The notes below the pieces were generated by a model, which was not told the DNA's origin, searched no databases, and saw only the letters and a program-made list of their open reading frames with translations. A stretch of 64,000 nt of DNA from Micromonospora chaiyaphumensis (lineage in GTDB: Bacteria; Actinomycetota; Actinomycetes; Mycobacteriales; Micromonosporaceae): the NCBI RefSeq assembly GCF_900091435.1, contig NZ_FMCS01000001.1:495512-559511 (forward strand), read 5' to 3'. Within the stretch, counting starts at the first letter, position 1; each line of letters opens with the position of its first letter. The position numbers were made by a program, and so were the translations under genes. Positions 26,044 to 34,786 of this stretch are shown here, in pieces.

Positions 26044-26775
26044 ATGGCCTTCGCCCCCGTCCCCCGCGCCTCGGTCTCCGACCACGTCTTCGGCCAGCTC
26101 CGCGACGCGATCGTCAGCGGCCGCTACCAGCCGGAGGACACACTGCCCGGCGAGCGGGAGCTGGCCTCGACGTTCGCGGTGAACCGGCACGCCGTCCGCG
26201 AGGCGCTGCGCCGGCTTCAGCAACTGGGACTGGTCCGGGTCAGCCAGGGCGGCGCCACCCGGGTGCTCGACTGGCGGGTGCACGCCGGGTTGGACCTGGC
26301 GCTGTCGCTGGCCCGCTCGGCCGACGTACTCCCGGTCGAGACCCTGGTCCGCGACATGCTGGAGATGCGGGCCTGCGTCGGGATCGACGCGGCCCGGCTC
26401 TGCGCCGAGCGCGGCGACCCGGAGGTCACCGCCGCGCTGGTCCGCGCCGCCGAGGAGTACGGCTCGCTCGCCCCCGACCTGGACGCGATGAACGAGGCCA
26501 ACATCGCGATCTGGTGGCTGATCGTGCGGGGCAGCGGCAACACCGCCTACCTGCTGGCGTTCAACAGCCTGGTGGCCGGCACCTTCGCCGTGGGGGACGT
26601 CCCCCCGGACGCCCGGGCCGCCGAGCTGCTCGACGTCGCGGGCCACCGCCGGCTCGCCGCCGCCGTCGCGGCCGGCCAGGGCGCGGCAGCCGCCCGGCAC
26701 GCCCGGGCCCTGCTGACCGCCCCGGTCACCACCCCCACCCCCACCCCCACCATCGGAAGGGAGAGCCGAGCATGA
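26044..26775 (+). CDS. FadR-subfamily GntR regulator
   Basis: The 243-residue protein has an N-terminal GntR winged helix (SDHVFGQLRDAIVSGRY, LPGERELASTFAVNRHAVREALRRL) and an FCD-like helical C-terminal domain. In most FCD domains a metal is held by a D-x-x-x-H pair; here the matching stretch reads NEANIAIWW, so that site looks lost, as in the acyl-CoA-binding E. coli FadR. Its TGA overlaps the ATG of the next gene (ATGA at 26772-26775). ATG at 26044 is preferred to the one at 26020 because the promoter elements place transcription start there. It is the likely regulator of the lipid operon that follows. Confidence 0.88.
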   Translation: MAFAPVPRASVSDHVFGQLRDAIVSGRYQPEDTLPGERELASTFAVNRHAVREALRRLQQLGLVRVSQGGATRVLDWRVHAGLDLALSLARSADVLPVETLVRDMLEMRACVGIDAARLCAERGDPEVTAALVRAAEEYGSLAPDLDAMNEANIAIWWLIVRGSGNTAYLLAFNSLVAGTFAVGDVPPDARAAELLDVAGHRRLAAAVAAGQGAAAARHARALLTAPVTTPTPTPTIGRESRA

Positions 26776-27599
26776 TCCCCGCCGTGCTCTACGCCGTCCC
26801 GGCGTTCCTCCTCCTGATCATCATCGAGGCGGTCTCCTACCGCTTCCTCCCCGACGACGACGAGCGCGGCTACGAGCTGCGGGACACCACCACCAGCCTC
26901 TCGATGGGCCTCGGCAGCCAGATCATCGGCTTCCCCTGGAAGCTGCTCACGGTCGGCATCTACGCCGCACTGTGGATGGTCGCGCCGGTGCACCTCTCCC
27001 CCGGCGACTGGTGGACCTGGGTGATCGTGTTCTTCGCCGACGACCTCGCCTACTACTGGTTCCACCGGCTGCACCACGAGGTCCGCGTGCTGTGGGCCAG
27101 CCACGTGGTGCACCACTCCAGCGTCTACTACAACCTCTCCACCGCGCTGCGGCAGAGCTGGACGCCCATGACGTCGTTGCCGTTCTGGCTGCCCCTGGCG
27201 CTGCTCGGCATCCCGCCATGGATGATCTTCCTGCAGCAGTCGATCAGCCTGCTCTACCAGTTCTTCCTGCACACCGAGCGGGTGGGCGTGCTGCCGAGGC
27301 CCATCGAGTTCATCTTCAACACGCCGTCGCACCACCGGGTGCACCACGGCTCGAACGCCGAATACCTGGACCGCAACTACGGCGGCATCCTCATCGTCTG
27401 GGACCGGCTCTTCCGTTCCTTCGAGCCCGAGCGCGCCCCGGCCCGGTACGGGCTGACCAAGAACATCCAGACCTACAACCCGCTGCGGGTGGCCACCCAC
27501 GAGTTCGCCGCGATCTGGTCCGACGTCCGGCACGCCACCTCGTGGCGGTCCCGGCTCGGCTACGTCTTCGGCCGGCCCGGCTGGCAGCCGGCCCGGTGA
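26772..27599 (+). CDS. Fatty acid hydroxylase / sterol desaturase superfamily enzyme
   Basis: The 275-residue integral membrane di-iron enzyme has several hydrophobic segments. It shows the three histidine boxes WFHRLHHE (about 98-105), HVVHHSS (about 111-117) and HHRVHHG (about 188-194). The superfamily covers sterol desaturases, fatty-acid hydroxylases and alkylglycerol monooxygenase (TMEM195/AGMO), which cleaves ether lipids. It is coupled by overlapping codons to the regulator before it and to the YhhN-type gene after it. That neighbour acts on ether-linked lipids in characterised relatives, so an AGMO-like role is my preferred reading. Other lipid hydroxylations are possible. Confidence 0.88.
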   Translation: MIPAVLYAVPAFLLLIIIEAVSYRFLPDDDERGYELRDTTTSLSMGLGSQIIGFPWKLLTVGIYAALWMVAPVHLSPGDWWTWVIVFFADDLAYYWFHRLHHEVRVLWASHVVHHSSVYYNLSTALRQSWTPMTSLPFWLPLALLGIPPWMIFLQQSISLLYQFFLHTERVGVLPRPIEFIFNTPSHHRVHHGSNAEYLDRNYGGILIVWDRLFRSFEPERAPARYGLTKNIQTYNPLRVATHEFAAIWSDVRHATSWRSRLGYVFGRPGWQPAR

Positions 27600-28237
27600 G
27601 GCGCCCCTGGCTGGCCCTGTTCGGGGTCGCCGCCCTCGTCGAGCTGGTGGGGGTGGCGCTCGACTCGACGGCGACGCAGTGGCTGGCCAAGCCGCTGCTG
27701 GCGCCGCTGCTGCTGGCGTACCTGTGGGACCGGCGCCGCCGGATCGACCCGGTGGCGGTGGGCCTGGTCGCCGCGACCGCCGGGGACGTGGCCCTGCTCG
27801 TGCCGGGAGATGTCGCGTTCCTGGCCGGCATGGGGTGCTTCCTGGTCACCCAGGTCGCCTTCCTCGCCGCCTTCCTGCGCCACCGCCGCCCGCCCGTGGC
27901 GGCGGTGGCCGGCTACCTGGCGGCCTGGGCCGGCGCGAACGCGCTGCTGTGGAGCGCGCTGGGCCCGCTGCGGCTGCCGGTGCTCGGCTACAGCCTGGCA
28001 CTGTCCCTCATGGCCGCCGCCGCGACCGGGGTGTCCCGGCGCACCGCGGCCGGCGGGGCCCTCTTCCTCGTCTCCGACCTGCTGATCGGCGTGGGCGCGG
28101 CGGGCAGCGACTTCGCCGGGCGGGACCTCCTGGTCATGACCACCTACGCGGCGGCCCTCCTGCTGATCACCACCGGTTGGGCCGCCGCCACCGCGGTCCG
28201 GCCCGCCCGGACCCCGGATACCCTATTGATCCGATAG
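27596..28237 (+). CDS. YhhN/TMEM86-family membrane protein (lysoplasmalogenase-like)
   Basis: The 213-residue protein has about eight hydrophobic helices. Short charged motifs fit the YhhN/TMEM86 family: KPLLAPLLLAYLWDRR near the N-terminus, TAGDVALLVPG, and LFLVSDLLIGVG. Characterised relatives are lysoplasmalogenases, hydrolysing the vinyl-ether bond of lysoplasmalogens. GTG at 27596 overlaps the TGA of the preceding gene (GTGA), so it is the third gene of a coupled operon. The promoter of the haloperoxidase gene lies over its last codons. Confidence 0.85.
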   Translation: MRRPWLALFGVAALVELVGVALDSTATQWLAKPLLAPLLLAYLWDRRRRIDPVAVGLVAATAGDVALLVPGDVAFLAGMGCFLVTQVAFLAAFLRHRRPPVAAVAGYLAAWAGANALLWSALGPLRLPVLGYSLALSLMAAAATGVSRRTAAGGALFLVSDLLIGVGAAGSDFAGRDLLVMTTYAAALLLITTGWAAATAVRPARTPDTLLIR

Positions 28238-28254
28238 GTTTACTGGGTTACGCT
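28226..28254 (+). promoter_or_regulatory. Promoter of the haloperoxidase gene
   Basis: TTGATC (28226-28231), a 17-nt spacer and TACGCT (28249-28254) form a sigma-70-type promoter, 38 nt upstream of the ATG. The inverted repeat CCTAT-N7-ATAGG (28222-28238) overlaps the -35. It is more AT-rich than its surroundings. Confidence 0.55.
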
Positions 28255-28291
28255 GGCGCGGCCCCTTCCCCGCCGCACCTCGGGAGCCCGC

Positions 28292-29533
28292 ATGCCGTCC
28301 GCGCGTCCGTACCCCCGGCCCACCCGCCGGACCCTGCTGATCGGCGCCGGGGCCGGCGCGGCCGCCCTGGCCGGGCCCGGCCTGACCGGCGTCGCCGCCG
28401 CCCGCGGGTCCCAGGTGGACACCGTGCTCGAGTGGTACGACGTCACCGCGGCGACGATCGGCGTGATCACCGGGCCGCTCCAGGTCAACAGCAGCCGCAC
28501 CTGGGCGATCGGCTGGATCGCGGCATGGCGGGCGGTGGCCCGGGCGGGCGGCGCCGCCCCTGCGGACGCCGCGCTCGCCGGGGCGGTCCACGAGGCACTC
28601 ACCACGCTGGTGCCGGCGCGCACGGCCGACCTGGACGCCGCCCTCGCGGCCACGCTCGACCGGTTGGGTCCGGCCGCGGCCGTCCGGGCCGCCGTGGCGA
28701 GCGGCCGGGACGCCGCCCGCGACGTGCTCGCCGAACGGGCCGGCGACGGGCTCGACCTCGCCTCGGTCAACCGGCCGTTCACCCCGCCGGCGTCGGCGCC
28801 CGGCGTCTGGCAGCCGACGCCGCCCGGCTTCGCCGCCGCCGTGCAGGCCGGTCAGGGCGACGGTCGGCCCTTCCTGATCGACGCCGTGCGGGCGTACCTG
28901 CCCGGGCCGCCGCCGGCGCTGGACAGCGCGCGCTACGCCCGAGACCTGGCCGAGAGCCGGGCGGTCGGTGCGGTGGAGAGCAGCCGCCGCACGGACCGGC
29001 AGACCGACGTGGCCCGGTTCTGGGCGCAGACCTCCCTGAACGGCTACACCGGAGCGCTGCGCGCCGCCGTCACCTCCGGCGCACGGGTTCGCCGGGTCGC
29101 GCTCGTCGCTCTCTTCCACGCGGCCACCATCGACGCCCAGATCGTCACGTACGCCGCCAAGTACCGCGACCTGCGCTGGCGCCCGGTCACCGCGATCCGG
29201 ACCGGGGTCATCGCGCCGGACCCGGCGTGGACCCCGCTCATCACCACCCCCGCCCATCCGGAATATCCCAGTGGGCACACCACCTACGCCGGGGCCGCCG
29301 AGGTCGTCCTGCGGGCGCTCGCCGGCCGGCCGGCCCGGCCGGTGGCGCTCACCAGCCCCACCGCGACCGACGTCACCCTGACCTATGCGGACTGGCGCGA
29401 ACTGACCCGGGACAACATCGACGCCCGGGTGTGGTCGGGCATCCACTTCCGGCACACCGACGAGGTGGGCGCGGCGGTCGGCCGCCGCGTGGCGGCGTCC
29501 GGGCTCGCCCGCTGGGACGGCAGACCCCTGTAG
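28292..29533 (+). CDS. Vanadium-dependent haloperoxidase / PAP2-superfamily protein (Tat-exported)
   Basis: The 413-residue protein starts with a twin-arginine signal (PTRRTLLIGAGAGAAAL). The C-terminal half carries the vanadate/phosphate-binding triad: KYRDLRWRPVTAIR (about 289-302), HPEYPSGHTTYAGA (about 322-335), and IHFRHTDEVG (about 384-393). Such enzymes oxidise halides with peroxide, or in close relatives act as phosphatases. Fully helical architecture and length fit bacterial vanadium haloperoxidases. GGGAG lies 5 nt before the ATG. Halide specificity cannot be read from the sequence. Confidence 0.88.
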   Translation: MPSARPYPRPTRRTLLIGAGAGAAALAGPGLTGVAAARGSQVDTVLEWYDVTAATIGVITGPLQVNSSRTWAIGWIAAWRAVARAGGAAPADAALAGAVHEALTTLVPARTADLDAALAATLDRLGPAAAVRAAVASGRDAARDVLAERAGDGLDLASVNRPFTPPASAPGVWQPTPPGFAAAVQAGQGDGRPFLIDAVRAYLPGPPPALDSARYARDLAESRAVGAVESSRRTDRQTDVARFWAQTSLNGYTGALRAAVTSGARVRRVALVALFHAATIDAQIVTYAAKYRDLRWRPVTAIRTGVIAPDPAWTPLITTPAHPEYPSGHTTYAGAAEVVLRALAGRPARPVALTSPTATDVTLTYADWRELTRDNIDARVWSGIHFRHTDEVGAAVGRRVAASGLARWDGRPL

Positions 29534-29538
29534 CCCGC

Positions 29539-30411
29539 CTAGTCGGTCATGTCCCGGGCGAGGGCTCGCGTCACGACCGTGAGGTCCTCGCCGCCGAGGC
29601 CCTGCTCGACCGCGTGACGCCACTCGCCGGCCAGGGCCTCGGCGGCGGGGAACCGGCCCGTCGGCACCTCGCGCAACGCGAGGTCCACGTCCTTCAGTGC
29701 GAGGGCCAGCGAGTACTGCGCCGTGTAGTCGTCCCCGGCGATCCGCTCCAGCTTCTCGGCCGCCCAGGGCGACACCAGCGGGCTGCCCCGCAGCGCCTCG
29801 CGCACGGTGCCGCGGTCGAGGCCGAGCGCGTCGCCGAAGGCGACCGCCGCGGCGAGCCCCTCGTTGACGAACGCGAGCAGCAGGTTGTTGACGAGCTTCA
29901 GCCGGGACCCGGCGCCGACCGGGCCCACCCAGACGGTCCGCTGCCCGACCGCGTCGAAGACCGGCGCCACCCGGTCCCGCACCTGCTCCGGTCCGGAGGC
30001 GAGGACGACGAGGCGGCCCTGTTCGGCCGGGCCGCGGCTGCCGGCCACCGGCGCGTCCACCAGGGTCACCCCGGGGCGCTCGGCGCCGACCAGCTCGGCG
30101 AGGCGCGCGGTCTCGGTCACCCCGATGGTGCTCATCTGCGCCCAGACCGCCCCCTCGGGCAACGCGGCCAGCATGCCCTGGTCGACGGCTATCGCGCGGA
30201 CCGCGGCCGCGTCGGTCACCATGGTCACCGCCACGTCGGCCCCGCGTACCGCCTCGGCCGCGTCGGCGGCGACCTCGGCGCCCCGGTCGCCGAGCGCGCG
30301 GGCCGGCTCCGGGTGCCGGTTCCACACCACCGTCGTCAGGCCGGCCCGGACGAGGTTCGCCGCCATCGGCGCGCCCATGCCGCCGAGCCCGAGCACCGCC
30401 ACCCGCGTCAT
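29539..30411 (-). CDS. Beta-hydroxyacid dehydrogenase family oxidoreductase
   Basis: The 290-residue protein belongs to the 3-hydroxyisobutyrate/6-phosphogluconate dehydrogenase family. The NAD(P) motif is VAVLGLGGMGAPMAANLVRAG, with WNRHPEP suggesting NADP preference. The substrate motif is DAPVAGSRGPAEQG, and the catalytic lysine lies in GAGSRLKLVNNLLL. Related imine reductases have Asp or Tyr in place of this lysine, so a true hydroxyacid dehydrogenase is more likely. ATG at 30411 follows GGGGAG with a 6-nt gap. It stands alone between the convergent haloperoxidase gene and the divergent FUSC gene. Confidence 0.9.
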   Translation of the reverse strand: MTRVAVLGLGGMGAPMAANLVRAGLTTVVWNRHPEPARALGDRGAEVAADAAEAVRGADVAVTMVTDAAAVRAIAVDQGMLAALPEGAVWAQMSTIGVTETARLAELVGAERPGVTLVDAPVAGSRGPAEQGRLVVLASGPEQVRDRVAPVFDAVGQRTVWVGPVGAGSRLKLVNNLLLAFVNEGLAAAVAFGDALGLDRGTVREALRGSPLVSPWAAEKLERIAGDDYTAQYSLALALKDVDLALREVPTGRFPAAEALAGEWRHAVEQGLGGEDLTVVTRALARDMTD

Positions 30412-30590
30412 CCGCCGCTCCCCGCCTCGCCTACCGGGCAGCCTAGGCGTACGGGAGCCGGGCGGCACCCGATCGCGGACACTTCCGACCGGCACGGCCG
30501 ACGACCGGATAGAGTCCCGGTGAGCAGCCGGCACGGCCGGAGCAGACGGCCCGTCGCCCCCGGGATGACCTGTTGGGGAGCGGTGTGGGC

Positions 30591-32750
30591 ATGCGTCGAC
30601 GGCCCGTCGGGGAGCTGCGGGACCGGCTGCGTCAACGGGATCCGGGCTATCGCCTCGTCCGCCGGGCGGCCCGGCTGACCGTCGTCGCCTCGCTTGTCTT
30701 CTACGGCTGCCGCTACGGCCTGGGCAACGTCACCCTCGCCACCTACGGGCTGTTCGGCACGGTCGCCACGGGCAGTTTCGCCCAGTTGCCCGGTCCGGCC
30801 GCGGTGCGGGCGCGCACCCTGCTGGCGGCCGTACCGGTGGCCTGGGCGCTCGTGGCGGCCGGCACGGTGCTGGCGGTCAGCACGGCGGCCGCGTCCGCCG
30901 GGATGCTCGTCATCGGGTTCGCGGTGGCGTTCGCGGGCGTCGGCGGGCCCCGCCTGGTCGGGCTGGCCAACGCGCTCCAGCTGTTCTACATCCTGGCCTG
31001 CTTCCCGCCGTACCAGCCCGGCACCCTTCCGGCCCGGCTGGCGGGCGTGACCCTGGGGGTGGCCCTTGTCGCGCTCGCCGAGGTGACGCTCTGGCCGGAC
31101 CCGGCGCCGGTCTCCTTCCCGCGGCGCCTCGCCGCGGCGGCGGGCGGCCTCGCGGACCTCGTCGACGCGCTGGCGGACGTGCAGGTCGCGAGGCCGGGGG
31201 CGGCGGAGGAGACGGCCCGCCGGCACGAGCGGGCGGCACAGCTGCTCGACCAGGTGCGGATGGCGCGGCTGCCGGTGACGGCACGCCCCATCTCGGCCGG
31301 TCGCCGCGACCGGGCCTGGCGGGACGCGGCGGGGGCCGCGCAGGAGGTGCTCGCGGTCGCCGAGTCGCTCCCCTCCCGCCCCGACGCCCCGGGCAGCGGC
31401 GACGCCGACCTGGCGGGGGCGCTCCGGCGGTGCGCGGCCTCGCTCCGGCACTCCGCCGACATCGCGGTGCGGCGGCCGGGCACACCGGCCGGGGACGGGC
31501 CGGAGCTGGTCAGCCCGCTGCCGCGGTCGTGGCGGGCCGCGGATCCCGCCCGGCTGCGGGTGAAGGCGGCGGTACGGGCGCTCGCCGAGGAGGTCGGGAC
31601 GCACGCGACGGCCGTCGGCATCGCCACCGGTCCGCGCGGTCGCCGCGCCGCGCGACCACCCGAGGCCGGCGCGGACCGGTTCTGGTACGCCGGGCGCAGC
31701 GCGTGGTCGCTGTACCGGCAGCAGTTCCGGGCGCACCTGACCCCGCGGTCGGTGTATCTGGAGGGAGCGGTCCGCCTCGCCGTGGCCCTGGCCGCCGCTC
31801 GGGTGATCGCCGGGGTGGTCGACCTGCAGCACGGGTTCTGGGTGCTCCTGGCGACGCTCAGCCTGATGCGGGCCTCCGCGTCGGACACCCGGACCACGCT
31901 GCGGCCGGCGTTGGTCGGCACCCTGGCCGGGGGCGCCGCCGGCGGCCTGCTGCTGCTCGTCTCGCCGGAGCGGCAGGCGTACGCCGCCCTGCTGCCGCTG
32001 GCCCTGGTGCTCGCCTTCGGCGTCGGGCCGCTGCTGGGCCTGGGCTGGGCCCAGGCGCTGCTCACCCTGCTGCTCATCGTGGTGTTCGCCCAGCTCAACC
32101 CGGCGTCCTGGCAACTGGCCGGCGCCCGGGTGGTCGACGTGGCCGTCGGGGCCGTGGTGGGCGCCCTCGCCGGCCTGCTGCTCTGGCCGCGGGGCAGCGG
32201 GAGCGAGTTGCGCCGCAACGCCGCCGCCTACCTGGCGGCGAGCGGGCGGGCCGCCGAGCGGATCGTCGAGGCGCTCGCGGGCCGGGCCGACGCCCGCCCC
32301 GCGGTCGCGGCGGCCCGCCGCGCGGAGGCCCTCGCCACGTCCTCCTTCGTCCAGTACCACACGGAGCGCGACGACCCGCGGCTGTCGCACGTCGAGTGGG
32401 ACCGGGTCCTGGCGGCGGCCCACCGCGCCGGCTACGGCGGGCAGGCGCTGCTCGCCGACCGCCGGCCCGGGGCGCTGGCCCCCTGGCCCGGCCCGGCGGC
32501 CGCGCTGGTGGCGCGGGCCGCCCGGCTGTCGGACGGCTACGCCGACGTCGCCCGCCAGGTGACGCGGGGCGGGGCCGACCGGGCGCCCCCGCCGGCGGAA
32601 CCGGACGGTGACATCGCCCGGCAGGTGCAGGCCATGGTGCGCGACGGCGAGGACCGGCCGGAGGTGCTGTCCCTCGTGGAGGTCGACGGCTGGCTCGCCG
32701 ACCTGGACCGTCACCTGAGACGCGTCACCGGATCCGGCCGCCCTCGGTGA
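30591..32750 (+). CDS. FUSC-family membrane transporter
   Basis: The 719-residue protein has two membrane halves. The N-terminal half (about 30-180) has roughly five to six helices (LTVVASLVFYGC through LAEVTLWP). A soluble helical region follows, then a second membrane block at about 390-540 (LEGAVRLAVALAAARVIAGVV through GALAGLLLWPRG). This is the layout of FUSC/aromatic-acid exporter proteins, which pump small acids or xenobiotics. ATG at 30591 has GGGGAG 10 nt upstream; GTG at 30585 is an alternative. The C-terminus overlaps the convergent hypothetical gene by 26 nt. Confidence 0.82.
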   Translation: MRRRPVGELRDRLRQRDPGYRLVRRAARLTVVASLVFYGCRYGLGNVTLATYGLFGTVATGSFAQLPGPAAVRARTLLAAVPVAWALVAAGTVLAVSTAAASAGMLVIGFAVAFAGVGGPRLVGLANALQLFYILACFPPYQPGTLPARLAGVTLGVALVALAEVTLWPDPAPVSFPRRLAAAAGGLADLVDALADVQVARPGAAEETARRHERAAQLLDQVRMARLPVTARPISAGRRDRAWRDAAGAAQEVLAVAESLPSRPDAPGSGDADLAGALRRCAASLRHSADIAVRRPGTPAGDGPELVSPLPRSWRAADPARLRVKAAVRALAEEVGTHATAVGIATGPRGRRAARPPEAGADRFWYAGRSAWSLYRQQFRAHLTPRSVYLEGAVRLAVALAAARVIAGVVDLQHGFWVLLATLSLMRASASDTRTTLRPALVGTLAGGAAGGLLLLVSPERQAYAALLPLALVLAFGVGPLLGLGWAQALLTLLLIVVFAQLNPASWQLAGARVVDVAVGAVVGALAGLLLWPRGSGSELRRNAAAYLAASGRAAERIVEALAGRADARPAVAAARRAEALATSSFVQYHTERDDPRLSHVEWDRVLAAAHRAGYGGQALLADRRPGALAPWPGPAAALVARAARLSDGYADVARQVTRGGADRAPPPAEPDGDIARQVQAMVRDGEDRPEVLSLVEVDGWLADLDRHLRRVTGSGRPR

Positions 32751-33528
32751 CCAGCCACTCGCCGGTCTCCCAGTCCGACGGGCCATCCGTCACCCGGTAG
32801 CACAGGTCGAACCGGATCCCCAGCTCCGGCCACCACGGGTGGTGGACGGGGACCACGCGGAAGATGTCCTCGAGCCCCGGGAAGGTGATCCCCTCGGGGA
32901 ACAGCTCCTCCAGTTCGGTCCGCGTCAGGTCGGTCCAGAGCGCGAACTGCCACTCGGTGCGGCTGCGCCACGGGTCGTGGACCAGCTCGAACCGCGGTTC
33001 CCGGCCGACCACGAAGGTCCGGATGTCGTCGCGCAGCTCCGCCGGGGTGCACGGGAGGACGAACGGCCACTCCTCGCCGGTCGGGTAGCGGTACAGGGCC
33101 GAGGTCGCGGCGAGCGCCCGGACGAGGCCGCGCCACGCCTCGGCCGAGGTCGTGCCGGCGGGCAGGTTCACGCCGGTGTGGTCGACCCGCCGTACGTGCC
33201 CGGCGAGGCGGCGGGCCAGCTCGGCCACGTCGACCGTGGGCACGGGCCCGGTGAGCGGCTCGGCGCCCTGCACGGCGAGGGACGGTCCGGGGGCGAACGT
33301 GACCACCGGCGCGGGCACGTCGGCCAGCTCGACGGTGGTCACCGGTCGGGCCCCCTCCGGCCGCGGCGGGGTGAGGACCAGGCGTGCCACCGGCCCGTCG
33401 ACGGCGCCCGCCGGGCGGACCGGGTCGGCGTACGGCACGTCGGCGAGCAGCGTGCGGAACTGGTCGAGGAAGGTCTGGGCGGCGGGTGTCCGGGGCAGGC
33501 GGAAGGCGATCTCGCCGAGTCGGTCCAT
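32725..33528 (-). CDS. Hypothetical protein
   Basis: The 267-residue soluble protein is rich in Trp, Pro and Glu. Recognisable stretches include [31 protein letters not shown] and [21 protein letters not shown] do not recognise the family, and there is no signal peptide or membrane segment. Its last 26 nt overlap the end of the FUSC gene on the other strand. TAGCGT lies 7 nt before the ATG with no ribosome binding site, pointing to a leaderless mRNA. Confidence 0.65.
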   Translation of the reverse strand: MDRLGEIAFRLPRTPAAQTFLDQFRTLLADVPYADPVRPAGAVDGPVARLVLTPPRPEGARPVTTVELADVPAPVVTFAPGPSLAVQGAEPLTGPVPTVDVAELARRLAGHVRRVDHTGVNLPAGTTSAEAWRGLVRALAATSALYRYPTGEEWPFVLPCTPAELRDDIRTFVVGREPRFELVHDPWRSRTEWQFALWTDLTRTELEELFPEGITFPGLEDIFRVVPVHHPWWPELGIRFDLCYRVTDGPSDWETGEWLVTEGGRIR

Positions 33529-33640
33529 GCGCCCGACGCTAGGGGGCGCCGGGCCGGCCCGACACCCGCGGCGAGCCGGAATTTCGCACCGTGGCCGCGG
33601 GGTATCCTGCTCGGCGTCGACCGGTGCGGAGGTGAGGGGC

Positions 33641-34123
33641 GTGGGCAGGGAGACCGGCCGGAAGCTCGTCGCCTCCAACAAGAAGGCGCGGCACGACTAC
33701 ACGATCCTGAAGACGTACGAGGCCGGGATCGTGCTGGCCGGCACCGAGGTGAAGTCGCTGCGGGAGGGGCGGGTGTCGCTGGTCGACGCGTTCGCCCAGG
33801 AGCGCGACGGCGAGATCATGCTGTACGGGCTGCACATCGCCGAGTACGGCTTCGGCACCTGGACCAACCACCAGCCCCGGCGCACCCGCAAGCTGCTGCT
33901 GAACCGGGTCGAGATCGCCCGGATCCTGGAGAAGCTGCGCGACGGCGGGGTGACGCTGGTGCCGCTGTCGATGTACTTCTCCAACGGCTGGGCCAAGGTC
34001 GAGCTGGGCCTGGCCCGGGGCCGCAAGTCGTACGACAAGCGGCAGGCCCTCGCCGAGCGCGACGCCAACCGGGAGATCGCCCGCGAGCTGGGCCGCCGCC
34101 TCAAGGGCCGCCGCCCGGCCTGA
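33641..34123 (+). CDS. smpB: SsrA-binding protein SmpB
   Basis: The 160-residue protein is a standard SmpB, the partner of tmRNA in rescuing stalled ribosomes. Signatures are [36 protein letters not shown], and the basic C-terminal tail [22 protein letters not shown] at 33641 was chosen because GGAGG lies 8 nt upstream and the length then fits the family; GTG at 33632 lacks a ribosome binding site. No tmRNA gene is visible next to it, although ssrA often lies nearby in other genomes. Confidence 0.97.
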   Translation: MGRETGRKLVASNKKARHDYTILKTYEAGIVLAGTEVKSLREGRVSLVDAFAQERDGEIMLYGLHIAEYGFGTWTNHQPRRTRKLLLNRVEIARILEKLRDGGVTLVPLSMYFSNGWAKVELGLARGRKSYDKRQALAERDANREIARELGRRLKGRRPA

Positions 34124-34165
34124 CCCACCCCTCATCCCTCCGTCGGCTGCCGGTCGCGCCGAATA

Positions 34166-34204
34166 ACAAGACTTCTTGTACATCGTTCGTTGTAGGTCTA
34201 GCCT
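34166..34204 (+). promoter_or_regulatory. Palindromic operator and promoter of the HTH/MFS operon
   Basis: ACAAGA-CT-TCTTGT (34166-34179) is a perfect palindrome. It overlaps TTGTAC (34176-34181), which is followed by a 17-nt spacer and TAGCCT (34199-34204), 6 nt before the ATG at 34211. A repressor bound there would block the -35. Confidence 0.65.
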
Positions 34205-34210
34205 GAGGGC

Positions 34211-34786
34211 ATGGCGGACGAGCCGAGCAGCCTGCACCTCACCGACCCCAGGGCCATGCGGGCGCTGGCCCACCAGACCCGGATCCGGCTCCTCGGCGAG
34301 CTGCGCATCCGCGGCCCGCAGACCGTGGGCATGCTGAGCGACGTCACCGGCGAGGCGGTCGGCTCGGTCAGCTACCACCTGGGCAAGCTGGCCGAGCACG
34401 GCTTCGTGCGCGAGGCGCCCGAGCTGGCGCGCAACCGCCGGGAGCGGTGGTGGCGGGCCGCGCACGCGCGCACCAACTGGGAGCCGGTGGAGCTGCTCGA
34501 CGACCCGGAGCGGCGGCTCGCCTCCGACCTGCTGCGCCGGGCCTTCCTCCAGCGCTACGTGGCGCGGTTCGAGGCCTACCTCGACGCCGAGGCGTCCCTG
34601 GACCCGGCGTGGGTCCGCGGCACCACGAGCAGCGACAGCTTCCTGCACCTGACCCCCGACGAGTTGGTGGAGCTGCGCCGCGAGCTGTCCGAGCTGGGCG
34701 CCCGCTGGCAGGAGCGCAGCAACCCCGACCGGCCGGACGCGCGCACCGTGACGCTGATCTGGCAGGCCTACCGGGGGCCGCAGTGA
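34211..34786 (+). CDS. ArsR-like winged-helix regulator
   Basis: The 191-residue protein has an N-terminal ArsR-type winged helix (MRALAHQTRIRLLGELRIRG, SVSYHLGKLAEHGFVREA). A helical C-terminal region follows with LLDDPERRLASDLLRRAFLQRY and LTPDELVELRRELSEL. This C-terminal layout occurs in HTH_20-type regulators paired with efflux pumps. It is coupled to the MFS gene by a GTGA overlap (34783-34786) and preceded by a perfect palindrome over its promoter. It probably represses itself and the transporter until a substrate is bound. Confidence 0.87.
   Translation: MADEPSSLHLTDPRAMRALAHQTRIRLLGELRIRGPQTVGMLSDVTGEAVGSVSYHLGKLAEHGFVREAPELARNRRERWWRAAHARTNWEPVELLDDPERRLASDLLRRAFLQRYVARFEAYLDAEASLDPAWVRGTTSSDSFLHLTPDELVELRRELSELGARWQERSNPDRPDARTVTLIWQAYRGPQ

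Noticed and set aside
26728..26752. Short tandem ACCCCC repeat near the end of the GntR gene
   Set aside because: Only three to four units of 6 nt, in frame, coding for a Thr-Pro tail; too short for a convincing phase-variation site.
30412..30590. Short inverted repeats between the dehydrogenase and FUSC genes
   Set aside because: Arms are 4-5 bp of pure GC and expected by chance at this composition.
34124..34165. Possible tmRNA gene next to smpB
   Set aside because: The gap is too short, and I see no tRNA-Ala-like ends or tag-peptide frame.
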